From: Mycolicibacterium pyrenivorans
GTDB taxonomy: Bacteria > Actinomycetota > Actinomycetes > Mycobacteriales > Mycobacteriaceae
Assembly (NCBI RefSeq): GCF_025821625.1
Contig: NZ_JACKSH010000298.1
Span: forward strand, 1-42,434
Direction: 5' to 3'
DNA: 42,434 nucleotides
The stretch's first letter is position 1. Every line of letters begins with the position of its first letter. Shown here one piece after another: positions 1 through 7,143 of this stretch. Both the position numbers and the translations under genes were made by a program. Below the pieces are notes generated by a model that ran no database searches, was not told the origin of the DNA, and saw only the letters and a list, made by a program, of their open reading frames with translations.

Positions 1-83
1 AACACCCGCCGATAAACCGGCAACAACGATGACTTGCCCAGCATCAACCCCCTTGTTGCATACATAGATTCGAGCGTGTTGCT

Positions 84-100
84 ACCCGTTGATAACGGGT
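84..100. repeat. Perfect 7-3-7 palindrome at the istB break
   Basis: ACCCGTT-GAT-AACGGGT lies exactly where the istB sequence stops matching its family. It may be the tip of another element or a deletion scar. Nothing else was recognised in bases 1-83. Confidence 0.5.
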
Positions 101-435
101 GGCCCGAGGAGGACGACGTTGGAGGCCTTGGCGAGGAACGCGCCGGTACCGAGGTGGGCGATCATGTCCCGGTTCAGCGTTGGTTGGTGATCGAAGTTGA
201 AGTCCTCCAACGACTTCCGCGTCGGAAAGCCGGCGGATCGGATGCGGGTCGCCGCGCCGGAGGCTTCGCGGGCCGAGACCTCCCGGGACAAAACGGCCGC
301 CAGATACTCTTCGTGAGTCCAGCCGGCGTCGCGGGCTTGCTCGGCCAGCCGGGCGGCGGAGTCGCGGATGCGGGGTGCCTTGAGTGCTTGGGCGTAGTGC
401 AGGACGGCCTTCATGGGATCTTCGGCCATGCTCAT
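101..435 (-). pseudogene. istB: IS21-family IstB helper ATPase, truncated at the Walker A motif
   Basis: IstB is the AAA+ helper that works with the IstA transposase in IS21-family transposition. The N-terminal part is intact, starting at ATG 435 and running through the usual HxxRxSAxRLAEQA-like and RKSLEDFNF segments. It reads up to the beginning of the P-loop (NVVLLGPP), where GxGKTH should follow. Instead the frame turns into unrelated residues and stops at 82, so the nucleotide-binding core is missing. The break is at about position 100 and abuts the palindrome ACCCGTTGATAACGGGT (84-100). The start codon overlaps the istA stop as ATGA (432-435), the usual IS21 arrangement. The family call is firm and the truncation is visible directly. 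Confidence 0.85.
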
Positions 436-1673
436 GCCACCTCGCCGTCGGAAGTGACTGCAGCAGTGGTGAAGTCGACACCGAACGCTCGGTCGTAGTC
501 GGCGAGGTCCCGCACCAGCTGATCCCCTGGCGCCGGCGGTGATCCGGTCTGGAACTGGTGTCGCAGCGCTGAGGCGGTCGCGACGTGGGTGGGGTCGGTG
601 AGGGTTTGGCGCGTCGCCCAGCAGCGGTCGTGGGCCGCCAGTAGGCGCCCTGCCCGTCTCACGGTCACCGCGGTGAGGGTGGTGTGTACCTCGACGAGTT
701 GGCCGATCGCAGTCGGGTCGACGGAGTAGTCGTTGCCGGCCACCCGGACGTAGTAGTCGCGTCCCAGTCGCACCGAGGTCACCGTCTCAACGGTCGGCGC
801 CACCGGTGGCAGGGGCAGCATCTGGGCTCGATCGGCGTCCAGGAAGTCGATGGGACGACCGTCGAGGACCCGCACCCGTCGCGCGTTGGCGACTGGAAGC
901 CACTGAGCTAGTTGATCATTGAAGTCAGCGGGTGAGGCGAAGCTCCGTCCGGACAGGAACGAGGTCTCCAGATAGCGGTTGGCTCGCTCCACCATGCCCT
1001 TCGATTCGGGGTCATAGGGTTTGAGTTGCACCAGTCGCGACCCCAGGGTGCCCATCAAGGCAGTGACCGGTTCGGTCAACCGGCCGCGGCGTCCGATCCC
1101 GGCTTCGTTGTCCCACCACAACTCGTGCGGAGCCGCGGTGAAATTCTGGGAGAGCAGCTGCCACATTCCGGCCACCAGATCCATGGTCTGGCGCGAGGGC
1201 AGCATCACCGCGGCGATGAACCGCGAGAACGCGGCCACCATCACCAACACCGGCAACATCGCTTCCTGACCGAACCCGACCGGAATCTTCGGGGCCGGGA
1301 ACCACAGGTCGCACTGCATCGCCCGCCCCGGCGGATGCTCGAGACGATCCACCGGATCGGCGGGCAGGTACTCCGGGCGGATCGCCCGGACCCGCTCCCG
1401 GAACCAGGAGATCGAACCCGTCCACCCGACCCGCTCGGCGAGCACCGTCGCCGGCATCCGGGGGTACGCCGTCAACAGGGCCCGGATGCGCGGCTCCACC
1501 TCGCTGATCGCCGACGGCGGCGAAGCCCGCTCGTACTTCGGCGGACCATCATTGGCCAGCGCACTGGCCACCGTGTCTCGCGCGATGCTCAGCTTCCGTG
1601 CGATAGCCCGCTGCGACAACCCTTCGCTGAGGTGAAGATGCCGGATCAAGGCCCAGTCTTCCAAGGAGATCAC
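432..1673 (-). CDS. istA: IS21-family transposase IstA
   Basis: DDE transposase of the IS21 family. An N-terminal helix-turn-helix region (LSQRAIARKLSIARDTV) is followed by the integrase core with candidate catalytic residues in MQCDLWFP, WWDNEAG and MVERANRY. I chose GTG 1673 (VISLEDWA), which matches the usual IstA N-terminus. A longer frame from TTG 1706 would begin inside the terminal repeat and is less likely. It is about 413 residues, a little short for IstA but without internal damage. Because the partner istB is truncated, the element is probably not autonomous. IstA and IstB would have been translated by coupling through the ATGA overlap. Confidence 0.88.
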   Translation of the reverse strand: MISLEDWALIRHLHLSEGLSQRAIARKLSIARDTVASALANDGPPKYERASPPSAISEVEPRIRALLTAYPRMPATVLAERVGWTGSISWFRERVRAIRPEYLPADPVDRLEHPPGRAMQCDLWFPAPKIPVGFGQEAMLPVLVMVAAFSRFIAAVMLPSRQTMDLVAGMWQLLSQNFTAAPHELWWDNEAGIGRRGRLTEPVTALMGTLGSRLVQLKPYDPESKGMVERANRYLETSFLSGRSFASPADFNDQLAQWLPVANARRVRVLDGRPIDFLDADRAQMLPLPPVAPTVETVTSVRLGRDYYVRVAGNDYSVDPTAIGQLVEVHTTLTAVTVRRAGRLLAAHDRCWATRQTLTDPTHVATASALRHQFQTGSPPAPGDQLVRDLADYDRAFGVDFTTAAVTSDGEVA

Positions 1674-2006
1674 CCATCCAATCTGATTGGGTGGCCTACT
1701 TTTCAACCGTCGCGACTGGCCGGATTTTCAACCGTCGTCAACAGATGCCCGGTTGTCTGCGCCGGGGGCTACGGCCAGTTTCTGACTTCCGCGCAGATCG
1801 ATGCGGGACCTACGGCCCTGCATCGGAGTTCGTTGGACTCTGGTGTCTGCGGTCGGGTCACGACGATGCTCGGGAAGCGTCGCCACCACGCGTCGCTGTC
1901 ATGCAACTGCCGCGGTGTCAACGGCTATGTCCTGAACCGGGTTACGGTCTGGAGCTCGGCCCCACGCGGGATCTGTTCATCGCCCCTGACCGCCGCGCAC
2001 CGCGCC

Positions 2007-2449
2007 TCACGCAGACATCGGCGGCGTACCGGAGTTCAAGGTGTTCAGCCGCCGCGCATACTCCTCGTCGTCGATCTCACCACGGGCATACCGCTCGGCG
2101 AGTCCCTGCTGCGGGGTCGGCGGATGCTGTGGGCGCAGGGCCCGGTGCAGCCAAGGCCGCCTGCTGCTCCGGCGTCAACCCTTCGTACTGCGCTTTGACC
2201 GCGCCGATTTGCTCCTGCAATCGACTCTGTTTGGCTTGCAAGTCGGCCCGCACGGCGCCGGCATGCTCAGCGGGCCCCATGTCGACCCGTTGGGGCATGT
2301 CGGGCCGGGTGGGAGCGAAGAGAGCGGATGTCGCAATCCCGAACTGTCGTACAGCGCTTACCGCTGCCTCCGTAGCTCGGCCCGCTTCGAGGCGCACCTC
2401 GATCTCATCGCAGCGCCGCGCCCAGTTTGACCATCGCGAGCATTTCCAT
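2007..2449 (-). pseudogene. SHOCT-domain protein gene with two frameshifts
   Basis: Coding character continues along the minus strand but in three successive frames. A start-like peptide MEMLAMVKLGAALR begins at ATG 2449 and ends at a TGA near 2405. The next frame carries EIEVRLEAGRATEAAV and a helical stretch LQAKQSRLQEQIGAVKAQYE. The last frame, from about 2120, carries a clear SHOCT motif (LAERYARGEIDDEEYARRL) and stops at 2007. SHOCT is a short C-terminal oligomerisation-type motif common in small mycobacterial membrane and metal-linked proteins. The simplest reading is one gene inactivated by two +1-type frameshifts; sequencing error is an alternative. Confidence in the C-terminal SHOCT motif is high, in the rest moderate. 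Confidence 0.55.
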
Positions 2450-2544
2450 TGGGACCCGCCGGGGCCGGACGCAGCGGCCGGCAACAAAGTGAGCGGCGGG
2501 CCGGGCGAGTAACCGCTGTGTGGGCTCCGCGCTGGGCCGCGGGG

Positions 2545-2784
2545 TCAGTGGCCGGTCGTGCCGTCCTGCGAGTGCGACCGGTCTTCGGTGCTCGGGTGCT
2601 GGTGACCGGAAGGCGCCCCGCCATGACCGCCATGACCGCCATGACCGCCAGCGTGCATGAACACCATCGCGGCCACGGCGCCGATCCCCAGCAGTACCGA
2701 CACCGAAACCCCGGCGAACACCAATCCGACCACGATCGCAATCACGGCCGCAGCGACAAGCAGCTGCTTTTGTTGACGAGTCAT
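2545..2784 (-). CDS. Small membrane protein with a Gly/His-rich tail
   Basis: A 79-residue protein starting at ATG 2784, preceded by AGAAGG. An earlier in-frame start at 2817 lacks a comparable ribosome site. After a short basic N-terminus there is a long hydrophobic stretch, about residues 7-37, able to form one long or two short membrane helices. The rest is a hydrophilic tail with HAGGHGGHGGHGG and further His residues, suggestive of metal binding. It resembles the small DUF2933-like proteins found near metal-resistance genes, but that assignment is tentative. A 17-bp palindrome and a GGGACTTT box lie 59-91 bp upstream of the start, so it is probably regulated. Function unknown; metal handling is inferred from composition and context. 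Confidence 0.7.
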   Translation of the reverse strand: MTRQQKQLLVAAAVIAIVVGLVFAGVSVSVLLGIGAVAAMVFMHAGGHGGHGGHGGAPSGHQHPSTEDRSHSQDGTTGH

Positions 2785-2842
2785 GGTTACCTTCTTCCGT
2801 GTGCCGCCATGCTGCACCCGGCGACAACGCCCGCGATAGATG

Positions 2843-2859
2843 TACTAAGCCACTTAGTA
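2843..2859. promoter_or_regulatory. Palindromic operator TACTAAG-CCA-CTTAGTA
   Basis: A perfect 7-3-7 inverted repeat 59 bp upstream of the start of the small His-rich membrane protein. It belongs to a set of four 17-bp TACTA-N7-TAGTA sites in this window (also 2984-3000, 26531-26547, 30007-30023). The binding protein is not identified; the size and symmetry suit a dimeric winged-helix repressor. Confidence 0.6.
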
Positions 2860-2862
2860 TTA

Positions 2863-2875
2863 GGTCGAAAGTCCC
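2863..2875 (-). promoter_or_regulatory. GGGACTTTCGACC box, DosR-like
   Basis: Read on the minus strand, GGGACTTTCGACC lies three bases upstream of the 2843-2859 palindrome. It resembles the conserved half of mycobacterial DosR boxes (GGGACTnnnGnCC) but matches the full 20-bp consensus only partly. An almost identical box-palindrome pair occurs at 26514-26547. Confidence 0.35.
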
Positions 2876-2980
2876 CCTTGGGCCCTTAGAACGGTGGATG
2901 CACGGCGACAGCGCAGGGCACTGGGAGGCCAACACGAAGCCGAGTTCTGTCATCGGTGTCGAGACCGCACAACCTGCAAC

Positions 2981-3003
2981 TACTACTATGATGCATAGTA
3001 GTA
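2981..3003. promoter_or_regulatory. 10-3-10 perfect palindrome
   Basis: TACTACTATG-ATG-CATAGTAGTA is the longest perfect inverted repeat seen here. Its core (2984-3000) is TACTATGATGCATAGTA, a member of the TACTA-N7-TAGTA set. No convincing gene follows on either side, so its cognate gene may have been lost. Confidence 0.55.
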
Positions 3004-3301
3004 GTAAGGAAGGTTAGCAGGGCGGAATGTGAGTAAAGCAGCACGAAGCGGTCCTCGGTGTCCTCGAACGTCGTCGGGCCCGTACGCCCCCGCCCCGCAG
3101 CCGGCCGCCGAGCAGCAGGTCTCCAGCGCTCTCTTGAATCAATCAGCAACACAGCGCTCGGAAGACGGAGCGTCGGTCAATTGATTTGTCGCACACGAGC
3201 CGCTCTACTTGCAGCGCGGCAGATTAGCGTGACCGACTCGGAGCATTTGAGTCACCCAATGTGTCGTGGAACGACCAATCTGACCCGTCCCGGTGAGTCC
3301 G

Positions 3302-3321
3302 GAGGCTGCTTTTGAAGCCTC
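3302..3321 (-). terminator. Hairpin downstream of the GAPDH gene
   Basis: GAGGCT and AGCCTC pair across an 8-base loop, 7 bp beyond the GAPDH stop codon. There is no U-tract, which is common for mycobacterial hairpin terminators. Position supports termination; stability was not computed. Confidence 0.4.
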
Positions 3322-3327
3322 AGCGGC

Positions 3328-4401
3328 CTATGCCGGCGGCGTCTTTCCTTGCGCGTGACGCGGGTGTGCGAGGAAGTCTTGTCGGACACCCAGGGTTTCA
3401 TCGGTACGGCGGATGGATACGGTGGCGTCGGTGACCATTCCGGACAGGGCGCGGATCGCGTCGATGTTTTCCGGGATGACGATCGCTTGGTTGTCGACGG
3501 TGTAGGTGTAGAAGAGTTCAGTGCCGTCGACGGTGAGGATGTCTTCCCACAAGCCGACCTCGTACATGTCACCGCGGGGCCGGCCGATATCCCTCATCAA
3601 TTCGATGGTGCTGTTGGGCGCCACGATGCCATCCGCCTGGCGGATCAATGCGATCCGTGGCACCGCCCGCAGCGCGTCGAGTATTTCGTCCCGAGCGGCG
3701 CGGCGCGCCAACTGCACGGTCCAGAAGTGCAGGTGGTTCTGCGTGTGCGAGCCCTTGGCCGCCATGGTGACGACGTCCAGGTCGGGGTCCACCGTCTGAG
3801 CGTCCGGACCTTGATGGCTCGGGATGCGGCTCTCCGGGAGAATGGTGTTCATGATCCCGGAGTGATCGGATTCCCACGGGTCGGTGGCTCGGCGAATGAG
3901 AACGCCCCGGGCTTTCACCAGCAGGCCTGCGTCTTTCAACGCGGTCAGGGTCCGCACGGTCGCGGTGGTGTTGCACGACACCACTCGGGTGGTCTCGCGA
4001 CCCACAGCGGTGGTGTAGTTGGCGTGGGCGACGAACGAATGACCGGTCATCGCGTGGTTTTCGCCGCCCTGGAAGACGGCCTTGACCCGGTGCTGGCGGT
4101 AGAGGTCGAGGTTGGCGGCACCGATCTTGGCCGGTGTGCAGTCCACGACCACGTCCACCGCCTCGAGGAGGTCGGGCAGCGCGCCCGCCACCGGTATCCC
4201 CGCCGCCCTCATCTGGCCTGCGTGTGCTGCCGTCGCAGCGTAGACGGGCATATCCAACCCGACGGCGGTCTTGATCCGGTAATCCGCGATCACGTCGCTG
4301 ACCCCAACCATTTCCATGTCGGGCTGGGCCTGTACCGCATCGGCGACGCGTTTGCCAATGACTCCGTACCCGTTCACAGCGACGCGAACCTTCTTGGGCA
4401 T
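3328..4401 (-). CDS. Type II (archaeal-type) glyceraldehyde-3-phosphate dehydrogenase
   Basis: A 357-residue enzyme of the type II phosphorylating GAPDH family, which oxidises glyceraldehyde 3-phosphate with NAD(P)+ in the cytoplasm. The N-terminus MPKKVRVAVNGYGVIGKRV is the family's Rossmann nucleotide-binding motif, and SCNTTATVR contains the catalytic Cys. Further family blocks are VFQGGENHAMTGHSFVAH and GSHTQNHLHFW. Start ATG 4401 has AAGGA about 8 nt upstream; a longer frame to 4470 has no such site. This form is typical of archaea and rare in bacteria, and is distinct from the Gap enzyme normal for mycobacteria. It is therefore probably a second, acquired isozyme. A hairpin follows the stop codon. 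Confidence 0.92.
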   Translation of the reverse strand: MPKKVRVAVNGYGVIGKRVADAVQAQPDMEMVGVSDVIADYRIKTAVGLDMPVYAATAAHAGQMRAAGIPVAGALPDLLEAVDVVVDCTPAKIGAANLDLYRQHRVKAVFQGGENHAMTGHSFVAHANYTTAVGRETTRVVSCNTTATVRTLTALKDAGLLVKARGVLIRRATDPWESDHSGIMNTILPESRIPSHQGPDAQTVDPDLDVVTMAAKGSHTQNHLHFWTVQLARRAARDEILDALRAVPRIALIRQADGIVAPNSTIELMRDIGRPRGDMYEVGLWEDILTVDGTELFYTYTVDNQAIVIPENIDAIRALSGMVTDATVSIRRTDETLGVRQDFLAHPRHAQGKTPPA

Positions 4402-4605
4402 ATCGGCATCCTTTCTTTGATCATTTACATCTTTGATTTGCACCGGTTCCGCCGATCGGCGGTGTTTCACCGTGGGCGACCAGCCCGCACGAGATGGGCG
4501 CCGAATGAGCCGGCCGTCCGCCAGCCTGCCCGCAGCAGCGGGCAGCTCCAGGTTTTCGCCGGGCCCGGTCGGCCACCCCTACTGGCCAATCAATCGCGAC
4601 GGTCA

Positions 4606-5268
4606 TCACCGTCGAATAAGGGACGTGCGGGCCGGTTTACGCGTAAGCGAGCGGATATGGGGTACAAATGCGGGAGTTCGCGCCGCATAATCGCTCCACT
4701 GCTGGCCGAATCGTTCTGCCACCGCGTGTTCTTCGCCGCGAGCCAGTCGCGCGTAAACGTACACCAGCACGGGGAACATGATCAGGGTGGGGATCGTCGG
4801 CCACTGCAGCAAGAAGCCGATCATCACGAGCAGAAAGCCGTATTGCGGATGCCGTACCCAGGCATACGGTCCGGTGGTCGCGAGGCGATCGGCCTGGGAC
4901 GCCTCGTGCAGACGCCGCCAGCCCGCTGCGATGAGCCAGAAGCCCGCGCCGATTGCCACATAGCTGGCGAGATGGAAGGGGCTTAGATGTGGGTCGCCGG
5001 TCCAACCGACGCGGTCATTCCACAGGTGCCCGCCGGCGTGGGTGTCGCGCAGCAGCGGGAACCGGGACCCAAGCCAGCTCCCAAGCAGATACACGGTTAA
5101 CGGGATGCCATACATCTCGGTGAACAGCGCCACCAAGAAGGCGGTGTATGCACCCATCGCCCGCCAATCACGATTTGTTCGTGGGTGAAAGAAACTCAAT
5201 CCAAATGCCGCGAATAGCAAGGTGTTCACGATTACTAACGGCCACAAGCCGTAGGCTGCATCTGCCAT
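4606..5268 (-). CDS. Isoprenylcysteine carboxyl methyltransferase-like membrane protein
   Basis: A 220-residue multi-spanning membrane protein of the ICMT/PEMT-type methyltransferase superfamily. Hydrophobic helices occur near residues 8-27, 38-62, 99-118 and 145-172. The C-terminal half has the family signature GPYAWVRHPQY, a helix, then RGEE and FGQQWSDYAARTPAFVP, the usual S-adenosylmethionine-binding half of these enzymes. The substrate is unknown; bacterial members are mostly uncharacterised. Start ATG 5268 has AGAAGG seven bases upstream; GTG 5271 is an alternative. It follows the beta-propeller lipoprotein gene on the same strand, with a triplicated 19-bp repeat in the gap. Confidence 0.78.
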   Translation of the reverse strand: MADAAYGLWPLVIVNTLLFAAFGLSFFHPRTNRDWRAMGAYTAFLVALFTEMYGIPLTVYLLGSWLGSRFPLLRDTHAGGHLWNDRVGWTGDPHLSPFHLASYVAIGAGFWLIAAGWRRLHEASQADRLATTGPYAWVRHPQYGFLLVMIGFLLQWPTIPTLIMFPVLVYVYARLARGEEHAVAERFGQQWSDYAARTPAFVPHIRSLTRKPARTSLIRR

Positions 5269-5431
5269 CACGCACCTTCTGTGATTGTTCTAGCTGTGAC
5301 GTTTCAACCTTGCATCGGCCAGCTGCGCGAGCCGATGGGACAACGTCCGCGATGGGGTGTCCATTAGGCACAATCTCGGACTAACCAAAGACCTTCACGT
5401 GTCCAAAACCGTCAAAGGCGCTGCGTCCGCT

Positions 5432-5488
5432 CATGCCCTCATTGGTTACTCATGCCCTCCTTGGTTACTCATGCCCTCCTTGGTTAAT
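5432..5488 (-). repeat. Three tandem 19-bp repeats, each carrying an RBS and ATG
   Basis: The unit on the plus strand is catgccctccttggttact. Copies lie at 5432-5450 (one change), 5451-5469 and 5470-5488 (two changes at its end). On the minus strand each copy reads AGGAGGGC (TGAGGGC in the last) followed by ATG. The first ATG follows the beta-propeller stop codon. The reading frames are tiny: MSNQGGHE, MSNQ, and a 17-residue frame ending at 5381. It looks like a triplicated translation start without a surviving gene. Confidence 0.75.
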
Positions 5489-6596
5489 GGTGCGCAGTGT
5501 GGTCTTGGACGCTCGGGGATTGTGCGGGGATGTCCAGCGTGGCGGTCGTTGTGCCGGATGCGGCCGGAGGGCGCGACGTGTAGCTGACCCCGCTGGGACC
5601 GGTGCCGACAGCGATTGTCGCCACAATCGACCGGCTGGGCAGGTCGATGACGGAGACCGTGTTGTCGTAGGTGTTTGTGACCCATGCCCGCGTTCCGGAA
5701 GTGTCGATGACTACTCCGTGTGGCCCCGAGCCGGTGCCGACAGTGCCGCGAATGGTCATTGCTGCGGTATCGATCACCGACAGCGCATGTCCGGGCTTTT
5801 CTGCAGTGCCCTGATCGGCCGACAACACAGTTGCCTCGTCCGGTGTCAGGTACACCTGGGCTGGAGCGGCTGACACCTGTGCGGTGCCAACTACCTTGCG
5901 GGCGGTCAGATCCACTTTCACCACTGCTGGAGGGTCGGTGATGCCGGCGTAGGCGTACCGTCCATCGGCGGTGACTGCCACCTGCGCCGGGCCGGGGCCC
6001 ACCGGGACAGAGCCCAAGAACCGATCGTTGGCAGGGTCGATGAGATCGACCGTCCCAGCCATCGTGTTGGCCACCACGATCAGCGAGCCACCGGCGGCGG
6101 GCCGTAGTCCGTGAGGCATCCCGCCCAGGTCGATCCGGCCCGTCGCCTCGAGCCCCCGAGCCTGGTACACCGACACAGTGCCATCCCCGGAGTTGGAGAC
6201 ATAAACTTTGCCGTTCGGTGCCTCGATCACATGGGCCGGAGCTGATCCTGTGGCTGCGACCGCGGCGACCGTGTATGTGGCTGCGTCGATGGCCATCACC
6301 GTGTTGCCCTCGCTGACGGCGTACACGGTTGCCCCCGCGCGGCCGATTTGAACATTGTGCGGTCCTTTGATGCCGGTCACGGTCATCGCCACGGTGTTTG
6401 TGGCCGCATCCACGACGGTCAGGCTTTCACCGCCCTCGTCGGCCACCCACACCGACCCGGAGACGGCTCTGCTCGTCCCTACTGGCGCTGTCGTCGTCTG
6501 TGGCTGCTTCGGCGACACCGTCGTTGCGCCGGAACAGCCCGCCAGCGCTGCAGCGAGCGTGACAACTGCGGCAGCGGCAACAAGCCGAATGTTCAT
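5484..6596 (-). CDS. YVTN beta-propeller lipoprotein (YncE-like)
   Basis: A 370-residue secreted lipoprotein. The signal peptide ends in the lipobox LAGC at about residues 18-21, so the mature protein should be anchored on the outer face of the cytoplasmic membrane. The rest is made of about seven repeats of some 40-45 residues with the pattern VxVIDxxxxxVxxTIxVGxGPxGV, the signature of YncE/YVTN propellers. The C-terminus is His-containing (DHTAHH). Such propellers are ligand- or metal-associated scaffolds; no catalytic residues are evident and the ligand is unknown. ATG 6596 has AAGGA upstream. It diverges from the GH65 fusion gene across a 547-bp gap. Confidence 0.85.
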   Translation of the reverse strand: MNIRLVAAAAVVTLAAALAGCSGATTVSPKQPQTTTAPVGTSRAVSGSVWVADEGGESLTVVDAATNTVAMTVTGIKGPHNVQIGRAGATVYAVSEGNTVMAIDAATYTVAAVAATGSAPAHVIEAPNGKVYVSNSGDGTVSVYQARGLEATGRIDLGGMPHGLRPAAGGSLIVVANTMAGTVDLIDPANDRFLGSVPVGPGPAQVAVTADGRYAYAGITDPPAVVKVDLTARKVVGTAQVSAAPAQVYLTPDEATVLSADQGTAEKPGHALSVIDTAAMTIRGTVGTGSGPHGVVIDTSGTRAWVTNTYDNTVSVIDLPSRSIVATIAVGTGPSGVSYTSRPPAASGTTTATLDIPAQSPSVQDHTAHH

Positions 6597-7143
6597 GGCA
6601 TGTAGTCCTTTCGGCTCGATGTGCTCGATCTCCTGATGTTCGATGTCACTGTGCCACCAGCGAGACGACGTTCAAGTGCGTCGGACGTGTCCTCGGCGCC
6701 GAGCGCCGCGTCGATCTTGTCGGCGATAAGCTCCGTGTCGCTAAGGGCGTAGTGCATTACGTCGCCAACGTTGCACCCCTCGGGCGAGCAGCCCAATGGG
6801 ACAACGTCGGCTGTCGGCCCACCTAAAGGCCCAAATCCGACTGACGAAAGTCCCTGAACTTGTCGGTCCGCCGCCAACCAGCAAATCGGGCACCTACGCT
6901 CATGCGCACCTGGCCAGTACTGTTGGCGCTAGTAGATGGCGCACGCCACGATCAAGGACCGATAACGACGATGGCTGTCTTTCCCGAGGACCGGCCTCAA
7001 CCGGCTGCCGAGATCCTCCTCCAGCCGCATCCGGCAGGACCCCGATTGGGCCCTGCGTCGGCGCACGTTTGGCCCGGGGACCGCCGGTTCACCGCGACCC
7101 GCTGCGGGGTGGCCGGGTCCGGCAGTCCCGGTCGGTGTTGCTG
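6597..7143. other. Divergent intergenic region upstream of the GH65 fusion
   Basis: No domain is recognisable here. Two items stand out. A GGGACTTTCGTC sequence on the minus strand, around 6845-6856, is a partial DosR-like box. A 57-codon plus frame at 6971-7144 (MAVFPEDRPQPAAE...) ends in TGATG, overlapping the proposed start of the fusion gene. It could be a coupled leader or simply noise. The fusion gene's frame also stays open upstream to 6796 with no family homology. Confidence 0.35.

Larger units (their letters stand above)
101..1743 (-). mobile_element. Truncated IS21-family insertion sequence
   Basis: The istA-side end is recognisable. On the minus strand it begins TGTTGACGACGGTTGAAAA near 1743, and a second GACGGTTGAAAAGTAGGCC copy follows within 30 bp; multiple short repeats at the tips are typical of IS21 ends. 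The other end is missing because istB stops being homologous at about 100. No flanking target duplication can be assessed. The element is presumably a relic or was interrupted by a rearrangement. Confidence 0.75.
2860..3301. other. Intergenic region without a convincing gene
   Basis: The region between the His-rich membrane protein and the GAPDH terminator holds the DosR-like box and the 23-bp palindrome. A 50-residue plus-strand frame beginning MSKAARSG near 3027 follows the palindrome and has a weak GGAAGG upstream. It shows no recognisable domain. It could be the start of a lost regulator gene, but I cannot support it as a CDS. Confidence 0.4.

Noticed and set aside
2886..3152. 88-codon minus-strand frame spanning the 23-bp palindrome
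   Set aside because: Composition is low-quality, there is no ribosome site, and the frame would run through a probable operator.
3349..4986. A 545-codon plus-strand open frame
   Set aside because: It is antiparallel to the GAPDH and methyltransferase-like genes, has no domain and reflects GC-rich codon bias on the other strand.
5432..5488. Possible CRISPR-like repeat array
   Set aside because: Repeats are direct, contiguous and lack spacers; no cas genes are present.
6845..6856. DosR box upstream of the beta-propeller gene
   Set aside because: Only half of the consensus is present and it is about 250 bp from the start codon; too weak to call.
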